Source of the DNA: an uncultured Polaribacter sp.
GTDB taxonomy: Bacteria; Bacteroidota; Bacteroidia; Flavobacteriales; Flavobacteriaceae
DNA: 64,000 nt
Direction: 5' to 3'
Assembly (NCBI RefSeq): GCF_947496195.1
Contig: NZ_CANMBY010000001.1
Location: forward strand, 620,001-684,000
The translations under genes were made by a program, and so were the position numbers. The notes under the pieces were generated by a model. That model ran no database searches, was not told where the DNA came from, and was given only the letters and a program-made list of their open reading frames with translations. Every line of letters begins with the position of its first letter. Positions within the stretch are counted from its first letter, which is position 1. This document shows positions 20,075-29,440 of this stretch, piece by piece.

Positions 20075-20105
20075 AAAAAGGTTGAGCAAATGCTCAACCT
20101 TTTTT
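20073..20105. terminator. Bidirectional terminator between convergent genes
   Basis: A 15-bp perfect stem (about 20073-20088 with 20091-20105) with a 2-nt loop, A-rich on the left and T-rich on the right. It can end the small lipoprotein gene on the plus strand and the SGNH lipoprotein gene on the minus strand. Confidence 0.9.
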
Positions 20106-20127
20106 AATATTTATAATAATTCTTTAC

Positions 20128-21669
20128 TTATCTTAAAGTAGGAGAATAATTTGTTGGGTATTCACCTGCAACAGCTAAACCTCCTGTAGCTTGTGTAAAG
20201 TTAGTTCCAAACTTTACATCCATAGCTGCTAAAATTTTGTTAGCCATTAATGCATAACCTCTAGCTGTAAGATGTACTCCATCTAAACTTACTAAACCAC
20301 CAACCACTAAATTAGTTGTTAATGTATAATTATCAAATACGATACCTGTAGAAGCTTCTTCTAATACAGATTTTAAATCTACTAAAGCAACATTTGGATT
20401 TGCATCAGTAATTGCCTTAATTGTAGCATTATAAGAATCTGTAGCCGTTTTAATTGCAGCTTGTTCTTGTGGTGTTAAAACCCATCTATCACCTAAAGGA
20501 ACAGAAACTCCATTTATTAACTGAGGATTTCCACCAACTGTAGTTCCAATAAATGTAGAACTAGGTAATACAAGTAAATCATCTGCTGTAGCTTGTCTCA
20601 TATTTGTTAAAGCTGCATTAATTGGCGTTAAATTAGATAAGTTTTCATCTAAAATTAAAACCGCATTCTGACCTGCAACAAAATTTACTTTTCTACGATC
20701 AACCTCTGCTTGATCATAGTTAGTTAATAAAGGTAATACTGCTGCTGGTAATAGGTTTGCATTCTTTAAGTCTAATACTTGTTGTAACCCTGCATTATAA
20801 GCTGCGAAAGCAGCATTTAATTGTGCTGCTGTAGCAGCATCTAAAGGAACTGCGTTATAAGGCACTGTTGTAAAGTGAGCTAAGTTTGTAATATATGGTA
20901 CATTACCAACAACACCTTTAGCTCCTCCAGAAGTTAACGTATTAACCATAGTAGATAAAACTTGTGCAAAAACATTTGGATCAGTAATATCTGAACCACC
21001 ATAAGTAGATGGATCTAAATTTCCTGTTTGATCAACACCTGAACCACCAGATAAAGCATAGCCTAATACATCATTACCACCAACTTCTGATAAGGTAAAA
21101 AATGTTGGTGCTTGAGCCATAGCATCTCCTAAAACAGTAGCATTAGGACTAGAAGCCATTCTTGCAAAATAAGGGTTAGCTAAACCTAAAGCAACACCCT
21201 GTACATTTCCATAACCAGGTGCAACTAAGTGAAAACTTTTAGCTCCTGGTACACCAAAGTTATTTAGATTTCCTGAAACAGAATTTGTAACTTCTGTAGT
21301 TGGCATTGCATTTAAAGGTGCAGGTCCAGAACCATTAAAAAATAATCTTGGTCCTTGAATAACATTTCCTCCTAACAATAATCCACCTATGTTATCATTC
21401 ATCATAGGCTGATTAAAAGTTGTTTTAAACTTAGAAGCTAAAATGTTTGGAAACGAGTTTTGTTGTGCTGCAATAAATAGTGCATTGTCTGTAAATCCTG
21501 CAGTAAAAGAAGCTCCTATAGAAACATAGCTAGAAAAGTCTAAACCATTTGTATTTAATTCCACTTCTTGTTCTACAACCGCTGGAATTTCTTCTAATTC
21601 ATTATTTACATCACAAGATGCAATCCCTAATGAGAGTAGAAATAATCCTATATATTTATAATTTTTCAT
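20128..21669 (-). CDS. SGNH/GDSL-type hydrolase-like outer-membrane lipoprotein
   Basis: 513 residues. A lipoprotein signal ends in IASC (Cys19). SGNH-fold blocks are visible: a GAS(F)TAG nucleophile block with Ser54, a GGND block (VGGNDVLGY), and the C-terminal DGVH catalytic Asp/His pair at 463-466. The Ser-Asp-His set suggests an active esterase or lipase. It lies 18 bp downstream of the TonB-dependent receptor gene in the same direction and is surely co-transcribed with it. The inferred role is processing or capture of the receptor's substrate at the outer membrane; the substrate is unknown. The sequence is rich in Ala/Asn/Gly, like other surface lipoproteins. Confidence 0.8.
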   Translation of the reverse strand: MKNYKYIGLFLLSLGIASCDVNNELEEIPAVVEQEVELNTNGLDFSSYVSIGASFTAGFTDNALFIAAQQNSFPNILASKFKTTFNQPMMNDNIGGLLLGGNVIQGPRLFFNGSGPAPLNAMPTTEVTNSVSGNLNNFGVPGAKSFHLVAPGYGNVQGVALGLANPYFARMASSPNATVLGDAMAQAPTFFTLSEVGGNDVLGYALSGGSGVDQTGNLDPSTYGGSDITDPNVFAQVLSTMVNTLTSGGAKGVVGNVPYITNLAHFTTVPYNAVPLDAATAAQLNAAFAAYNAGLQQVLDLKNANLLPAAVLPLLTNYDQAEVDRRKVNFVAGQNAVLILDENLSNLTPINAALTNMRQATADDLLVLPSSTFIGTTVGGNPQLINGVSVPLGDRWVLTPQEQAAIKTATDSYNATIKAITDANPNVALVDLKSVLEEASTGIVFDNYTLTTNLVVGGLVSLDGVHLTARGYALMANKILAAMDVKFGTNFTQATGGLAVAGEYPTNYSPTLR

Positions 21670-21687
21670 AAAATATTGTAATTTTTA

Positions 21688-24486
21688 TTAATTGTTAATT
21701 GTCCAAGATAAGTAGTACTGAGACCCTATTGCTCCAACACCAGGTGCACTTAAATATTCTTGACCTGTTAAGTTAGATCCACCAAGTTTAATTACAGACT
21801 TCCACTTTGGAATTGTATAATTAACTTGTGCGTCTAATATTGTTCTTGAGTCAATTACAGCATTATGGAATGTTGATTCCCATAAATATTCATCTTGCCA
21901 TCTTACATTTATGTTAAATCCGAAGTTTTCAAATAAATCTGTTTTACCAAATTGAAATTTAACCTTGTGCTCTGGAGTGTTAAATGCAGCTTGGAAATCT
22001 GGATCTGTTGATTGATCAAAATCAAACTTAGCAAATGTATAGTTTAACCCTACATTAAATCCATCAAAAATTCTTGTATTTAAACCAATACTACCTCCAT
22101 AAGAGCTAATATCTGCAGAAGAGTTAGTATATGTAGAAAAGGCTGTAAAATCTCCATTAGCTAAAGCTGCTAATGATAATGAGTTGTCACCAACTGTTCC
22201 ATAAAAAGGAACTAATACGTTGTTATTAGAAATAAAGTCTTCATAACTATTATAGTAAACACTCATATCTACAGTAACTCTATTTTCGTTACCCCCAACT
22301 ATTCCTCTATATCCTACTTCATAAGCAGTTACTTTTTCTGGTTTAACTAACTCAACATTTGCTGCAGTTGGTGCTCCTTGTACAACTGAACTTGCTGAAA
22401 ATGCATTTTCATAAGCTGCACGTCCTGTAAGTGTTACAGAAGGTGTACCTGCTATTGTAGCACCAGCTCCACTTAATGTTAATGCTGGAGTTGTATATCT
22501 ATCTAAGTTATCTGGAGCAGAACCTACTAAGAAAGCTCTACCTGCATTTAAACCAATGTATTGATCTTGTGTAGTTGGGTTTCTGAAACCTGTTTGAAAA
22601 GACGCTCTAAAGTTTTGGTTTTTATCTTCTCCTGCAGCATATGCTAAAGAAACTCTTGGAGAGAAGTTACCATCAAAGTTTTGAGCTTTATCATAACGTA
22701 AAGAAGCTGTTAACTTTAAACGATCGTCTTCTAAAAATTTCTTTTGCATTTGTGTGTAAACACCATACTCATCATAGTCAATTGGCCCATCGTAATCTGT
22801 AAAAATACTTCCATTAGAATTTAATGAATATAATCTGTAAGAAGCACCTACTTGAAACTCTGCCCAATCAATCATATCTTGAAAATTGTAATTTGCATCT
22901 ACATGATATAATTTTGTATTATCTTGAAATTTAGATCCTGTTATTAAATCTGGATCATTTGTAACTTTATCAAAAGCTGCTTGAAATTCTGGAGTTCCTG
23001 GTAAAAATCTACCAGACTCTGCTTGTTGTCTTGCTAATGCATGAGCTTGATCTGAAGTTAAACCTCCAAGAGTTGCTCCAATATAAGCACCAACATACTC
23101 TCCAAACCATGTGTTATCATCTTTCCACTCTCTGTTAATATTAATTGCTGCAAATCGAGTGTCAAAAGAATCACCTGCATCTTCGTTAGTTAAATAACCT
23201 CTAACAAAAAAGTTCTTACCTCTAAACTCTAATTTGTGTTGCTCCATAAAGAAGTTTCTGATGTTGTATCTATTTAAACCTTGATAAATAGTATTACCTA
23301 CACCAAATTTAGAATTCCAAATTACTTCTAATCTGTCATCTCCATAAGGTCTATAGTTTAAAGACGCTCCAAACTTCATGCTTCTAGCATTGTAGTTCAT
23401 TAAATCTCTTTCATCATAACCAGTTCTACTTATGTCTTCACTTGGTACTAATGCTGATGAACCTGCAGGAGCTAAACCTAATTGTTCTAATGTTTGTGCA
23501 ACACCTCTAATATTTGTAGAAACCTCATCTCCATAAACATTTAAACCATCATAGTTTCTATCAGAATTTCTATCACCTGCAACATATTGTCCATTTAATG
23601 TGTTTCTGTAATCTGTTGCAAACCATTCTGTACCTTTTAAATAAGATAACGTAGCTTTTGCTGCGAATTTTTCAGAAAATTTATAAGCCATACGAATATT
23701 AAAATCATAAAACTCATTATCTCCAGCAGCATCCTGACTTGTTAAGCCTGTCTTTAAAGAAACACTAATTCCTTGATCATCAAAAGGGTTTCTACTTGTC
23801 ATAAACATAATACCGTTAAAAGCATTTGCTCCATAAAGTGCAGATGATGCTCCAGGTAATAATTCAACCGTTTTTACATCTAACTCAGACATACCTAGAA
23901 GGTTACCTAAAGCAAAATTTAATGCTGGTGATGAATTATCCATACCATCTACTAACTGCATAAAACGAGTGTTTGCAAACGTTGCAAAACCACGAGTGTT
24001 TACAGATTTAAATGTTAAACTGTTTGTGTTAATGTCTACCCCTTTTAGATTTTCTAACCCATCATAGAAAGAAGGCGAAGATGTGTTTTTAATGGCTCTA
24101 ATATCCATCCTTTCCACAGTAACAGGAGACTCCATGATACGTTCTGGAGTTCTAGAAGCTGAAACCACGATTTCGTCTAATGCAGTTTCATTTTCTGTAA
24201 GACTAACATCTACTTTTTGTTTGTTTTTTGTAATTTCTACTTTTTCTGTCTGATACCCTAACATAGAAATCTCTATAGTAAAAGGTGGCGTATCTGACGT
24301 TTGCAAAGTAAATTCCCCATCGAAATCCGTATTTGTACCAACAGCCTTTCCTGAAATTTTAATGTTTGCTCCAGGAAGGGTTTCTCCCGTTTTTGCATCC
24401 TTAACAGTACCAGTGATAGTTGTTTGAGCTACCATTGCTATACTACCAAGCATTAATAATGCAAAGAGTAAAGTCTTTTTTATCAT
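21688..24486 (-). CDS. TonB-dependent outer-membrane receptor
   Basis: 932 residues. Signal peptide 1-20 (ending MVAQ), then a carboxypeptidase-regulatory-like beta domain at about 22-105 (TITGTVKDAKTGETLPGA), typical of Bacteroidota receptors. It is followed by a plug domain at about 110-235 (LDEIVVSASRTPER, VELLPGASSALYGANAFNG), then a 22-strand beta barrel to the C-terminus with many aromatic-ended strands. It imports an unknown ligand with TonB/ExbBD energy. The second gene of the operon is an SGNH lipoprotein rather than a SusD-type binding protein, so this is not a classic SusCD polysaccharide locus. No exact TAnnTTTG element was found upstream, only a near match with wrong internal spacing. 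Confidence 0.92.
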   Translation of the reverse strand: MIKKTLLFALLMLGSIAMVAQTTITGTVKDAKTGETLPGANIKISGKAVGTNTDFDGEFTLQTSDTPPFTIEISMLGYQTEKVEITKNKQKVDVSLTENETALDEIVVSASRTPERIMESPVTVERMDIRAIKNTSSPSFYDGLENLKGVDINTNSLTFKSVNTRGFATFANTRFMQLVDGMDNSSPALNFALGNLLGMSELDVKTVELLPGASSALYGANAFNGIMFMTSRNPFDDQGISVSLKTGLTSQDAAGDNEFYDFNIRMAYKFSEKFAAKATLSYLKGTEWFATDYRNTLNGQYVAGDRNSDRNYDGLNVYGDEVSTNIRGVAQTLEQLGLAPAGSSALVPSEDISRTGYDERDLMNYNARSMKFGASLNYRPYGDDRLEVIWNSKFGVGNTIYQGLNRYNIRNFFMEQHKLEFRGKNFFVRGYLTNEDAGDSFDTRFAAININREWKDDNTWFGEYVGAYIGATLGGLTSDQAHALARQQAESGRFLPGTPEFQAAFDKVTNDPDLITGSKFQDNTKLYHVDANYNFQDMIDWAEFQVGASYRLYSLNSNGSIFTDYDGPIDYDEYGVYTQMQKKFLEDDRLKLTASLRYDKAQNFDGNFSPRVSLAYAAGEDKNQNFRASFQTGFRNPTTQDQYIGLNAGRAFLVGSAPDNLDRYTTPALTLSGAGATIAGTPSVTLTGRAAYENAFSASSVVQGAPTAANVELVKPEKVTAYEVGYRGIVGGNENRVTVDMSVYYNSYEDFISNNNVLVPFYGTVGDNSLSLAALANGDFTAFSTYTNSSADISSYGGSIGLNTRIFDGFNVGLNYTFAKFDFDQSTDPDFQAAFNTPEHKVKFQFGKTDLFENFGFNINVRWQDEYLWESTFHNAVIDSRTILDAQVNYTIPKWKSVIKLGGSNLTGQEYLSAPGVGAIGSQYYLSWTINN

Positions 24487-24648
24487 AATTTGAATTAATT
24501 TGTTAACTAAGATGCAAAATACAATTTTTTTTGAATTTCTGAATAATTCCTCAATAAAATTGTAGGGTTAACAATATTTATTAACATATTTTGCCATATA
24601 TACATATTAAAACGCTAATAAAAACTACTTTTTACAATGTACTTATTG

Positions 24649-24656
24649 TACCTTTG
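24649..24656 (+). promoter_or_regulatory. -7 promoter element of ribF (TACCTTTG)
   Basis: Exact TAnnTTTG match 21 bp before the TTG start codon at 24678. An in-frame TAA at 24657 directly after it bounds the coding frame. Confidence 0.55.
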
Positions 24657-24677
24657 TAAACCAATTATTCTATTGTT

Positions 24678-25610
24678 TTGCAAACTGTAAATAACGTTTT
24701 TAACTTTACTTCACAAGAAAAAACCTTTGTTACTATTGGTACTTTTGATGGTGTACATTTTGGTCATCAAAAAATTATCGAAAAATTAGTTTTAGAAGCT
24801 AAAAAAGAAGGAAAGAAATCTGTAGTACTCACTTTTTTTCCACATCCAAGAATGGTTTTACAAAAAGAAGCATCAATAGAATTAATAAATACTATTGAAG
24901 AACGTGCAAAACTTCTTGAAAAAACAGGATTAGATTATTTAATTATTCATCCTTTTAGTAAAGAATTTTCTAGAACAACTGCGCTAGAGTTTGTTCGAGA
25001 TTTTTTAGTAAACCAACTTAATATTTCAAAATTAATTATTGGTTATGATCATCATTTTGGAAAAAACAGAGAAGGTAATATTAAACAATTAACAGAGTAC
25101 AGTCAACTTTACGATTTTACAGTAGAAGAAATACCTGCTCAAGACATAGATGATGTTTCTGTAAGTTCTACCAAAATTAGACGCGCTTTACATGCTGGAA
25201 ATTTAAAAACTGCCAACAATTACTTAGGTTATAATTTTATGATTAATGGTGTTGTAGTTAATGGAAAACAATTAGGAGGTAAAATTGGGTATCCAACAGC
25301 AAATATTGATGTTAAAGAATCGTATAAATTAATACCTAAAACTGGTGTTTATGTAGTAAAATCTGAGATAGATAATGAAACTATTTATGGTATGATGAAT
25401 ATTGGCAATAGACCTACTGTAGATGGCAAACACCAAACTATTGAAGTTCATTTTTTTGACTTTAATAAAGATCTATATCATCAATCTTTAACTGTAGAAT
25501 TAATTTATTTTTTACGTGATGAACACAAATTCGATTCTATTGATTCACTTATTCACCAGCTAAAAATAGATGAAAACACAGCAAGAAACTACATCAAAAA
25601 CAATCTATAG
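24678..25610 (+). CDS. ribF: Bifunctional riboflavin kinase / FAD synthetase RibF
   Basis: 310 residues from a TTG start; the frame is closed by TAA at 24657 and has no upstream ATG. The enzyme phosphorylates riboflavin to FMN and then adenylylates it to FAD in the cytosol. The N-terminal nucleotidyltransferase motif GTFDGVHFGH is at 21-30, and GYDHHFGKNREGN is also in this half. The C-terminal kinase half carries GYPTANID. Length is normal for the family. The next gene, serS, has its own promoter in the 58-bp gap. Confidence 0.95.
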   Translation: MQTVNNVFNFTSQEKTFVTIGTFDGVHFGHQKIIEKLVLEAKKEGKKSVVLTFFPHPRMVLQKEASIELINTIEERAKLLEKTGLDYLIIHPFSKEFSRTTALEFVRDFLVNQLNISKLIIGYDHHFGKNREGNIKQLTEYSQLYDFTVEEIPAQDIDDVSVSSTKIRRALHAGNLKTANNYLGYNFMINGVVVNGKQLGGKIGYPTANIDVKESYKLIPKTGVYVVKSEIDNETIYGMMNIGNRPTVDGKHQTIEVHFFDFNKDLYHQSLTVELIYFLRDEHKFDSIDSLIHQLKIDENTARNYIKNNL

Positions 25611-25617
25611 TTCTCCA

Positions 25618-25648
25618 TTGCTAAAGTCTTAAGCTTACTGTATATTTG
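25618..25648 (+). promoter_or_regulatory. Promoter of serS (TTG-N20-TATATTTG)
   Basis: TTG at 25618-25620 and TATATTTG at 25641-25648 with 20 bp between them: a full match to the Bacteroidota -33/-7 promoter layout. The serS ATG lies 20 bp further on. Confidence 0.75.
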
Positions 25649-25668
25649 CGCCTTAAAACATCTTTAAA

Positions 25669-26943
25669 ATGTTACAAGTACAATTTATTAGAGAAAATAA
25701 AAAAGTCGTTTTAGATGGCTTAGCAAAACGTAATTTTGCAGATGCAGAAAACATTGTCAATCAAGTTTTATCTGCTGATGAAAATAGAAGAGCAACTCAA
25801 GTTGAGCTTGATAATACTTTGGCTGAATCTAATAAATTATCTAAGGAAATAGGAAATTTATATAAATCTGGACAACCACAAAAAGCAAATCTTTTAAAAG
25901 AAAAAACTGGACAATTAAAAGATGCTTCTAAAGATTTACAAGAAAAATTAAATGGTTATGCAGATGAATTACAATCACTATTGTATCAAATTCCAAACAT
26001 CCCTCATACGTCTGTAAAAGCGGGTAATTCAGAAGAAGATAATGAAGAAGTTTTTAGAGAAGGTAACATACCTGTTTTAGGTGAAAATGCTCTACCTCAT
26101 TGGGATTTAGCAAAAAAATATGACATTATTGATTTTGATTTAGGCGCAAAAATATCTGGTGCTGGTTTTCCTGTTTATAAAGGAAAAGGAGCAAGATTAC
26201 AGCGTGCATTAATCAACTACTTTTTAGATAAAAATATAGCTGCAGGTTATCATGAAGTTCAAGTGCCACATTTAGTGAATGAAGCTTCTGGTTTTGGTAC
26301 TGGTCAATTGCCTGATAAAGAAGGGCAAATGTATCATGTTACAGAAGATGATTTGTATTTGATACCCACTGCAGAAGTGCCTATAACCAATATGTTTCGT
26401 GGCAATTTAATGCAGGAAACAGAATTTCCAATATGTGTTACTGGTTATACTCCATGTTTTAGACGTGAAGCTGGTTCTTATGGTGCTCATGTTCGTGGAC
26501 TAAATAGATTACATCAGTTTGACAAAGTAGAAATTGTTAGAATAGAACACCCAGAGAATTCTTATAATGCTCTAAATGAAATGGTAGAGCACATCAAAGA
26601 AATTTTAAGAGAGTTAAAATTGCCTTATAGAATTTTACGTTTATGTGGTGGAGATACTGGTTTTACTGCTGCATTAACTTTTGATTTTGAATTGTTTTCT
26701 ACAGCACAAGACAGATGGTTAGAAATTAGTTCTGCATCAAACTTTGAAACATTTCAAGCAAACAGGTTAAAACTAAGGTTTAAAAATAAAGATGGTAAAA
26801 GTGAGTTAGCACACACGCTTAATGGAAGCTCTTTAGCTTTACCTCGTGTTTTAGCTGGTATATTAGAGAATTATCAAACAGAAGATGGAATTCAAGTTCC
26901 GGAAGTCTTGATTCCTTATACTGGTTTTGATATGATTAAGTAA
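25669..26943 (+). CDS. serS: Seryl-tRNA synthetase
   Basis: 424 residues. It charges tRNA-Ser (and selenocysteine tRNA where present) with serine. The N-terminal 110 residues form the tRNA-binding antiparallel coiled coil, rich in Lys/Glu/Leu. The class II catalytic core shows motif 2 (CFRREAGSYG) and motif 3 (NGSSLALPRVLAGILE), plus the SASNFETFQANRL stretch typical of SerRS. Length is standard. It is followed on the opposite strand by a 47-codon gene ending 4 bp away. Confidence 0.97.
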   Translation: MLQVQFIRENKKVVLDGLAKRNFADAENIVNQVLSADENRRATQVELDNTLAESNKLSKEIGNLYKSGQPQKANLLKEKTGQLKDASKDLQEKLNGYADELQSLLYQIPNIPHTSVKAGNSEEDNEEVFREGNIPVLGENALPHWDLAKKYDIIDFDLGAKISGAGFPVYKGKGARLQRALINYFLDKNIAAGYHEVQVPHLVNEASGFGTGQLPDKEGQMYHVTEDDLYLIPTAEVPITNMFRGNLMQETEFPICVTGYTPCFRREAGSYGAHVRGLNRLHQFDKVEIVRIEHPENSYNALNEMVEHIKEILRELKLPYRILRLCGGDTGFTAALTFDFELFSTAQDRWLEISSASNFETFQANRLKLRFKNKDGKSELAHTLNGSSLALPRVLAGILENYQTEDGIQVPEVLIPYTGFDMIK

Positions 26944-26946
26944 AGT

Positions 26947-27090
26947 TTAATTTGCTACAATAGCAACCATTAATCTTTTGTATTTATTCATTTCTAATAA
27001 AGAGTTTAAATAATCTGCTATTTGACCATTTTTCATAAACTCTATAGAATTTTGCTTAGCAATCTCGTATTTGTTAGTTAGTTCTATCAT
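26947..27090 (-). CDS. 47-residue protein of unknown function
   Basis: An ATG at 27090-27088 opens a 47-codon frame that ends at TAA 26949-26947, converging on serS. It reads MIELTNKYEIAKQNSIEFMK at the start and MNKYKRLMVAIVAN at the end. The composition is normal for this genome (acidic/basic, amphipathic helices, no membrane segment). An AAGG sequence lies a few bases before the ATG. It fills an otherwise empty gap between serS and the TPR gene, which supports it as a real small gene. The function is not recognised. Confidence 0.7.
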   Translation of the reverse strand: MIELTNKYEIAKQNSIEFMKNGQIADYLNSLLEMNKYKRLMVAIVAN

Positions 27091-27199
27091 GACCTTGTTA
27101 ATTAGTTATTATATCCTATAGACAAGTTTTATGCCAAAATGTTACAAGGTTGGGGTTTAATTTCTTTTGGTTTAATAAAAAATTAACATTTTTGTTAAT

Positions 27200-27207
27200 T
27201 ATCTTTG
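27200..27207 (+). promoter_or_regulatory. -7 promoter element (TATCTTTG) of the TPR gene
   Basis: Exact TAnnTTTG match ending 7 bp before the ATG at 27215, so the transcript should be nearly leaderless. No TTG at the usual -33 distance was found. Confidence 0.5.
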
Positions 27208-27214
27208 AGATTAT

Positions 27215-29044
27215 ATGAGAATTCTTATTCTTTTTTTAATTGTTTTTTGCAGTGAAGTAAACTTCGCTCAAAACATTATGTCTAATAAATCTGAAAACAG
27301 TTATTATTTAGCAGAAACCTATTTTAGACAAGGCGAATACCAAAAAGCAGAGCAACTTTTTAAAGAACTTTACAACAAAAGCCCATTTAACACAACATAT
27401 TTAAATCGATTAATTTCTTGTTACCAAGAAACAAATCAGTTTTTAAAAGCTGAAAACTTAATAACGTCAAAACTTAAAAAAGACCCAAGACAAACTTTTT
27501 TATATGTTTTGTTGGGATACAATTTCGAAAAACAGCAACTTTCTGAATTAGCTAAAGTAAATTATGATAAAGCTATAAATTCTTTAGAAAAAAATGCTGC
27601 ATTTGGTGGTATTATAGGTCGCTTTTTTAAAGACTATAACAAATTAGATTATGCTATTTCTGCTTATGAAATTGCTATGTCTAAAAACGAAAATACAAAC
27701 TATAATTTTCAAATAGCTCAGATTTATGGAGAAAAAGGAAAATTTAAAAAGATGTTTGAATCTTATGTGAATCTTGTAGATAAAAATGATAGTTATTTAA
27801 ATCTAATTCAAAGATATGCAAGCAGATATATAACTGATGATGCAGAAAGTGAGACTAATGTTTTATTTAGAAAAACACTTTTAAAGAAGGCAATAAGTAA
27901 TCCAAAAAAAGAATGGAACATTTTGTTAAGCTGGTTATTTGCGCAACAAAAAGAATATGGTAAAGCATTTAATCAAGAAAAAGCTTTATATCAAAGAGAA
28001 GAATCTGATCTTACAGAAATTTTTAGTTTAGGCAAATTAGCTTTTGACAATGAAGACTTAGATGCAGCAAAAAAATGTTTCGACTTTATTAATGAAAAAT
28101 CAACATTAATAGAAGAAAAAGTTGATGCTAATTTATACTTAGCAAAAATTGCTGTAGCGCTTAAAAATCCAGAAACTGAAGCTTTTTTTAAATCTCTTTT
28201 TGTTGAGTTTGGCAAAAATGCTCAAACCATAAATATACAAACTGAGTATGCAGATTTTTTAACCTTTTCTAAAAATGAGCCAGAAAAAGCAAAATTAGTT
28301 TTAGAAGAAGCTTTAACCTATGCAAACTCAAAATTTGATAAAGCTCGTATAAAATTAAAATTAGGTGATGTGCTTGTTTACACAGGTAAATTTAATAAAG
28401 CTCTTATTTATTTTTCTCAAATTCAAACTCAATTAAAGGGGAATAGACTTGCGCAAGAAGCACGTTTTAAAGTAGCACAAACCAGCTATTTTAAAGGCGA
28501 TTTTACTTGGGCAAAAGCTCAGTTAAAAGTTTTAAAAAGCTCTACTACACAACTAATTGCAAACGATGCAGTAGATCTTTATTTAAAAATAATTGATAAT
28601 GAACCTGTAGACTCTATCCCTTCTGGATTAAAGCAATTTGCAAAAGCAGAACTCTTAGCGTATCAAAATAAAGATGAAGAAGCCTTACAAGAATTAGAAG
28701 GATTGTTTTTTCCAACAAATCAAAATAAAAAAGACTTTTTTGCAGGTGCAAAACCAGGTGAAGTTATTTATGATGATGCTCTTTTTCTACAAGCTAAACT
28801 TTATGTAAAGCAAGAAAAATATCTAAATGCAATTGCAAGTTTAGATAAAATTATTGCTGCAGATAATCAAGGTTTTTTAACAGACGATGTCTACTTTATG
28901 ATGGCAGAAATCTATAAAAACAATTTATTAGATATAGAAAAAGCTAAAGAATATTATCAAAAAATTATTTTTGAACATCCTTCTAGTATTTACTTAGTTG
29001 ATGCTAGAAAAAAATACCGAAAATTAAGAGGAGACAATATATAA
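27215..29044 (+). CDS. Exported TPR-repeat protein
   Basis: 609 residues with a signal peptide (1-18, ending NFAQ). Tetratricopeptide helices run through most of the protein, for example YLAETYFRQGEYQKAEQLFK near the N-terminus and YVKQEKYLNAIASLDKIIAA and EKAKEYYQKIIFEHPSSIY near the C-terminus. TPR arrays act as protein-protein scaffolds, here in the periplasm. No enzymatic domain is visible. It is first in a run of four plus-strand genes (DUF4286, rsmA, mgtE). The specific partner is unknown. Confidence 0.85.
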   Translation: MRILILFLIVFCSEVNFAQNIMSNKSENSYYLAETYFRQGEYQKAEQLFKELYNKSPFNTTYLNRLISCYQETNQFLKAENLITSKLKKDPRQTFLYVLLGYNFEKQQLSELAKVNYDKAINSLEKNAAFGGIIGRFFKDYNKLDYAISAYEIAMSKNENTNYNFQIAQIYGEKGKFKKMFESYVNLVDKNDSYLNLIQRYASRYITDDAESETNVLFRKTLLKKAISNPKKEWNILLSWLFAQQKEYGKAFNQEKALYQREESDLTEIFSLGKLAFDNEDLDAAKKCFDFINEKSTLIEEKVDANLYLAKIAVALKNPETEAFFKSLFVEFGKNAQTINIQTEYADFLTFSKNEPEKAKLVLEEALTYANSKFDKARIKLKLGDVLVYTGKFNKALIYFSQIQTQLKGNRLAQEARFKVAQTSYFKGDFTWAKAQLKVLKSSTTQLIANDAVDLYLKIIDNEPVDSIPSGLKQFAKAELLAYQNKDEEALQELEGLFFPTNQNKKDFFAGAKPGEVIYDDALFLQAKLYVKQEKYLNAIASLDKIIAADNQGFLTDDVYFMMAEIYKNNLLDIEKAKEYYQKIIFEHPSSIYLVDARKKYRKLRGDNI

Positions 29045-29108
29045 TCAATTTAACAGATAAATTGGTTGGTTGTTGACTAACTTTAAAAACTAAAGATTAC
29101 AAACCAAT

Positions 29109-29438
29109 ATGTACATATACAACGTTACAATTAATATAGATGATTCTGTTCATGACGAATGGTTAATTTGGATGGAATCTCATATACCAGAAGTTTTAAA
29201 TACTGGTAAATTCATATCTGCTAAATTCACAGAAGTGTTGGTAGAAGAAGAAATGGGTGGTAAAACATATTCAGTTCAATATACTGCAAACAGTAAAGAA
29301 GATGTAGAAGCATATTATAAAGAAGATGCAGATGAATTACGTATAGAAGCACTTAAAAAATTTGGTGATAAAATGCTTGCTTTTAGAACAGAATTAAAAT
29401 TAATTAAAGAGTTTTACCCTATAAATGTTAGTAATTAA
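29109..29438 (+). CDS. DUF4286 family protein
   Basis: 109 residues, cytosolic. [19 protein letters not shown] with a following [15 protein letters not shown] matches the DUF4286 family, a small ferredoxin-fold-like protein found widely in Bacteroidota next to rsmA. The biochemical role is not known. The stop is 2 bp before the rsmA ATG, so the two are probably translationally coupled. Confidence 0.85.
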   Translation: MYIYNVTINIDDSVHDEWLIWMESHIPEVLNTGKFISAKFTEVLVEEEMGGKTYSVQYTANSKEDVEAYYKEDADELRIEALKKFGDKMLAFRTELKLIKEFYPINVSN

Positions 29439-29440
29439 CC

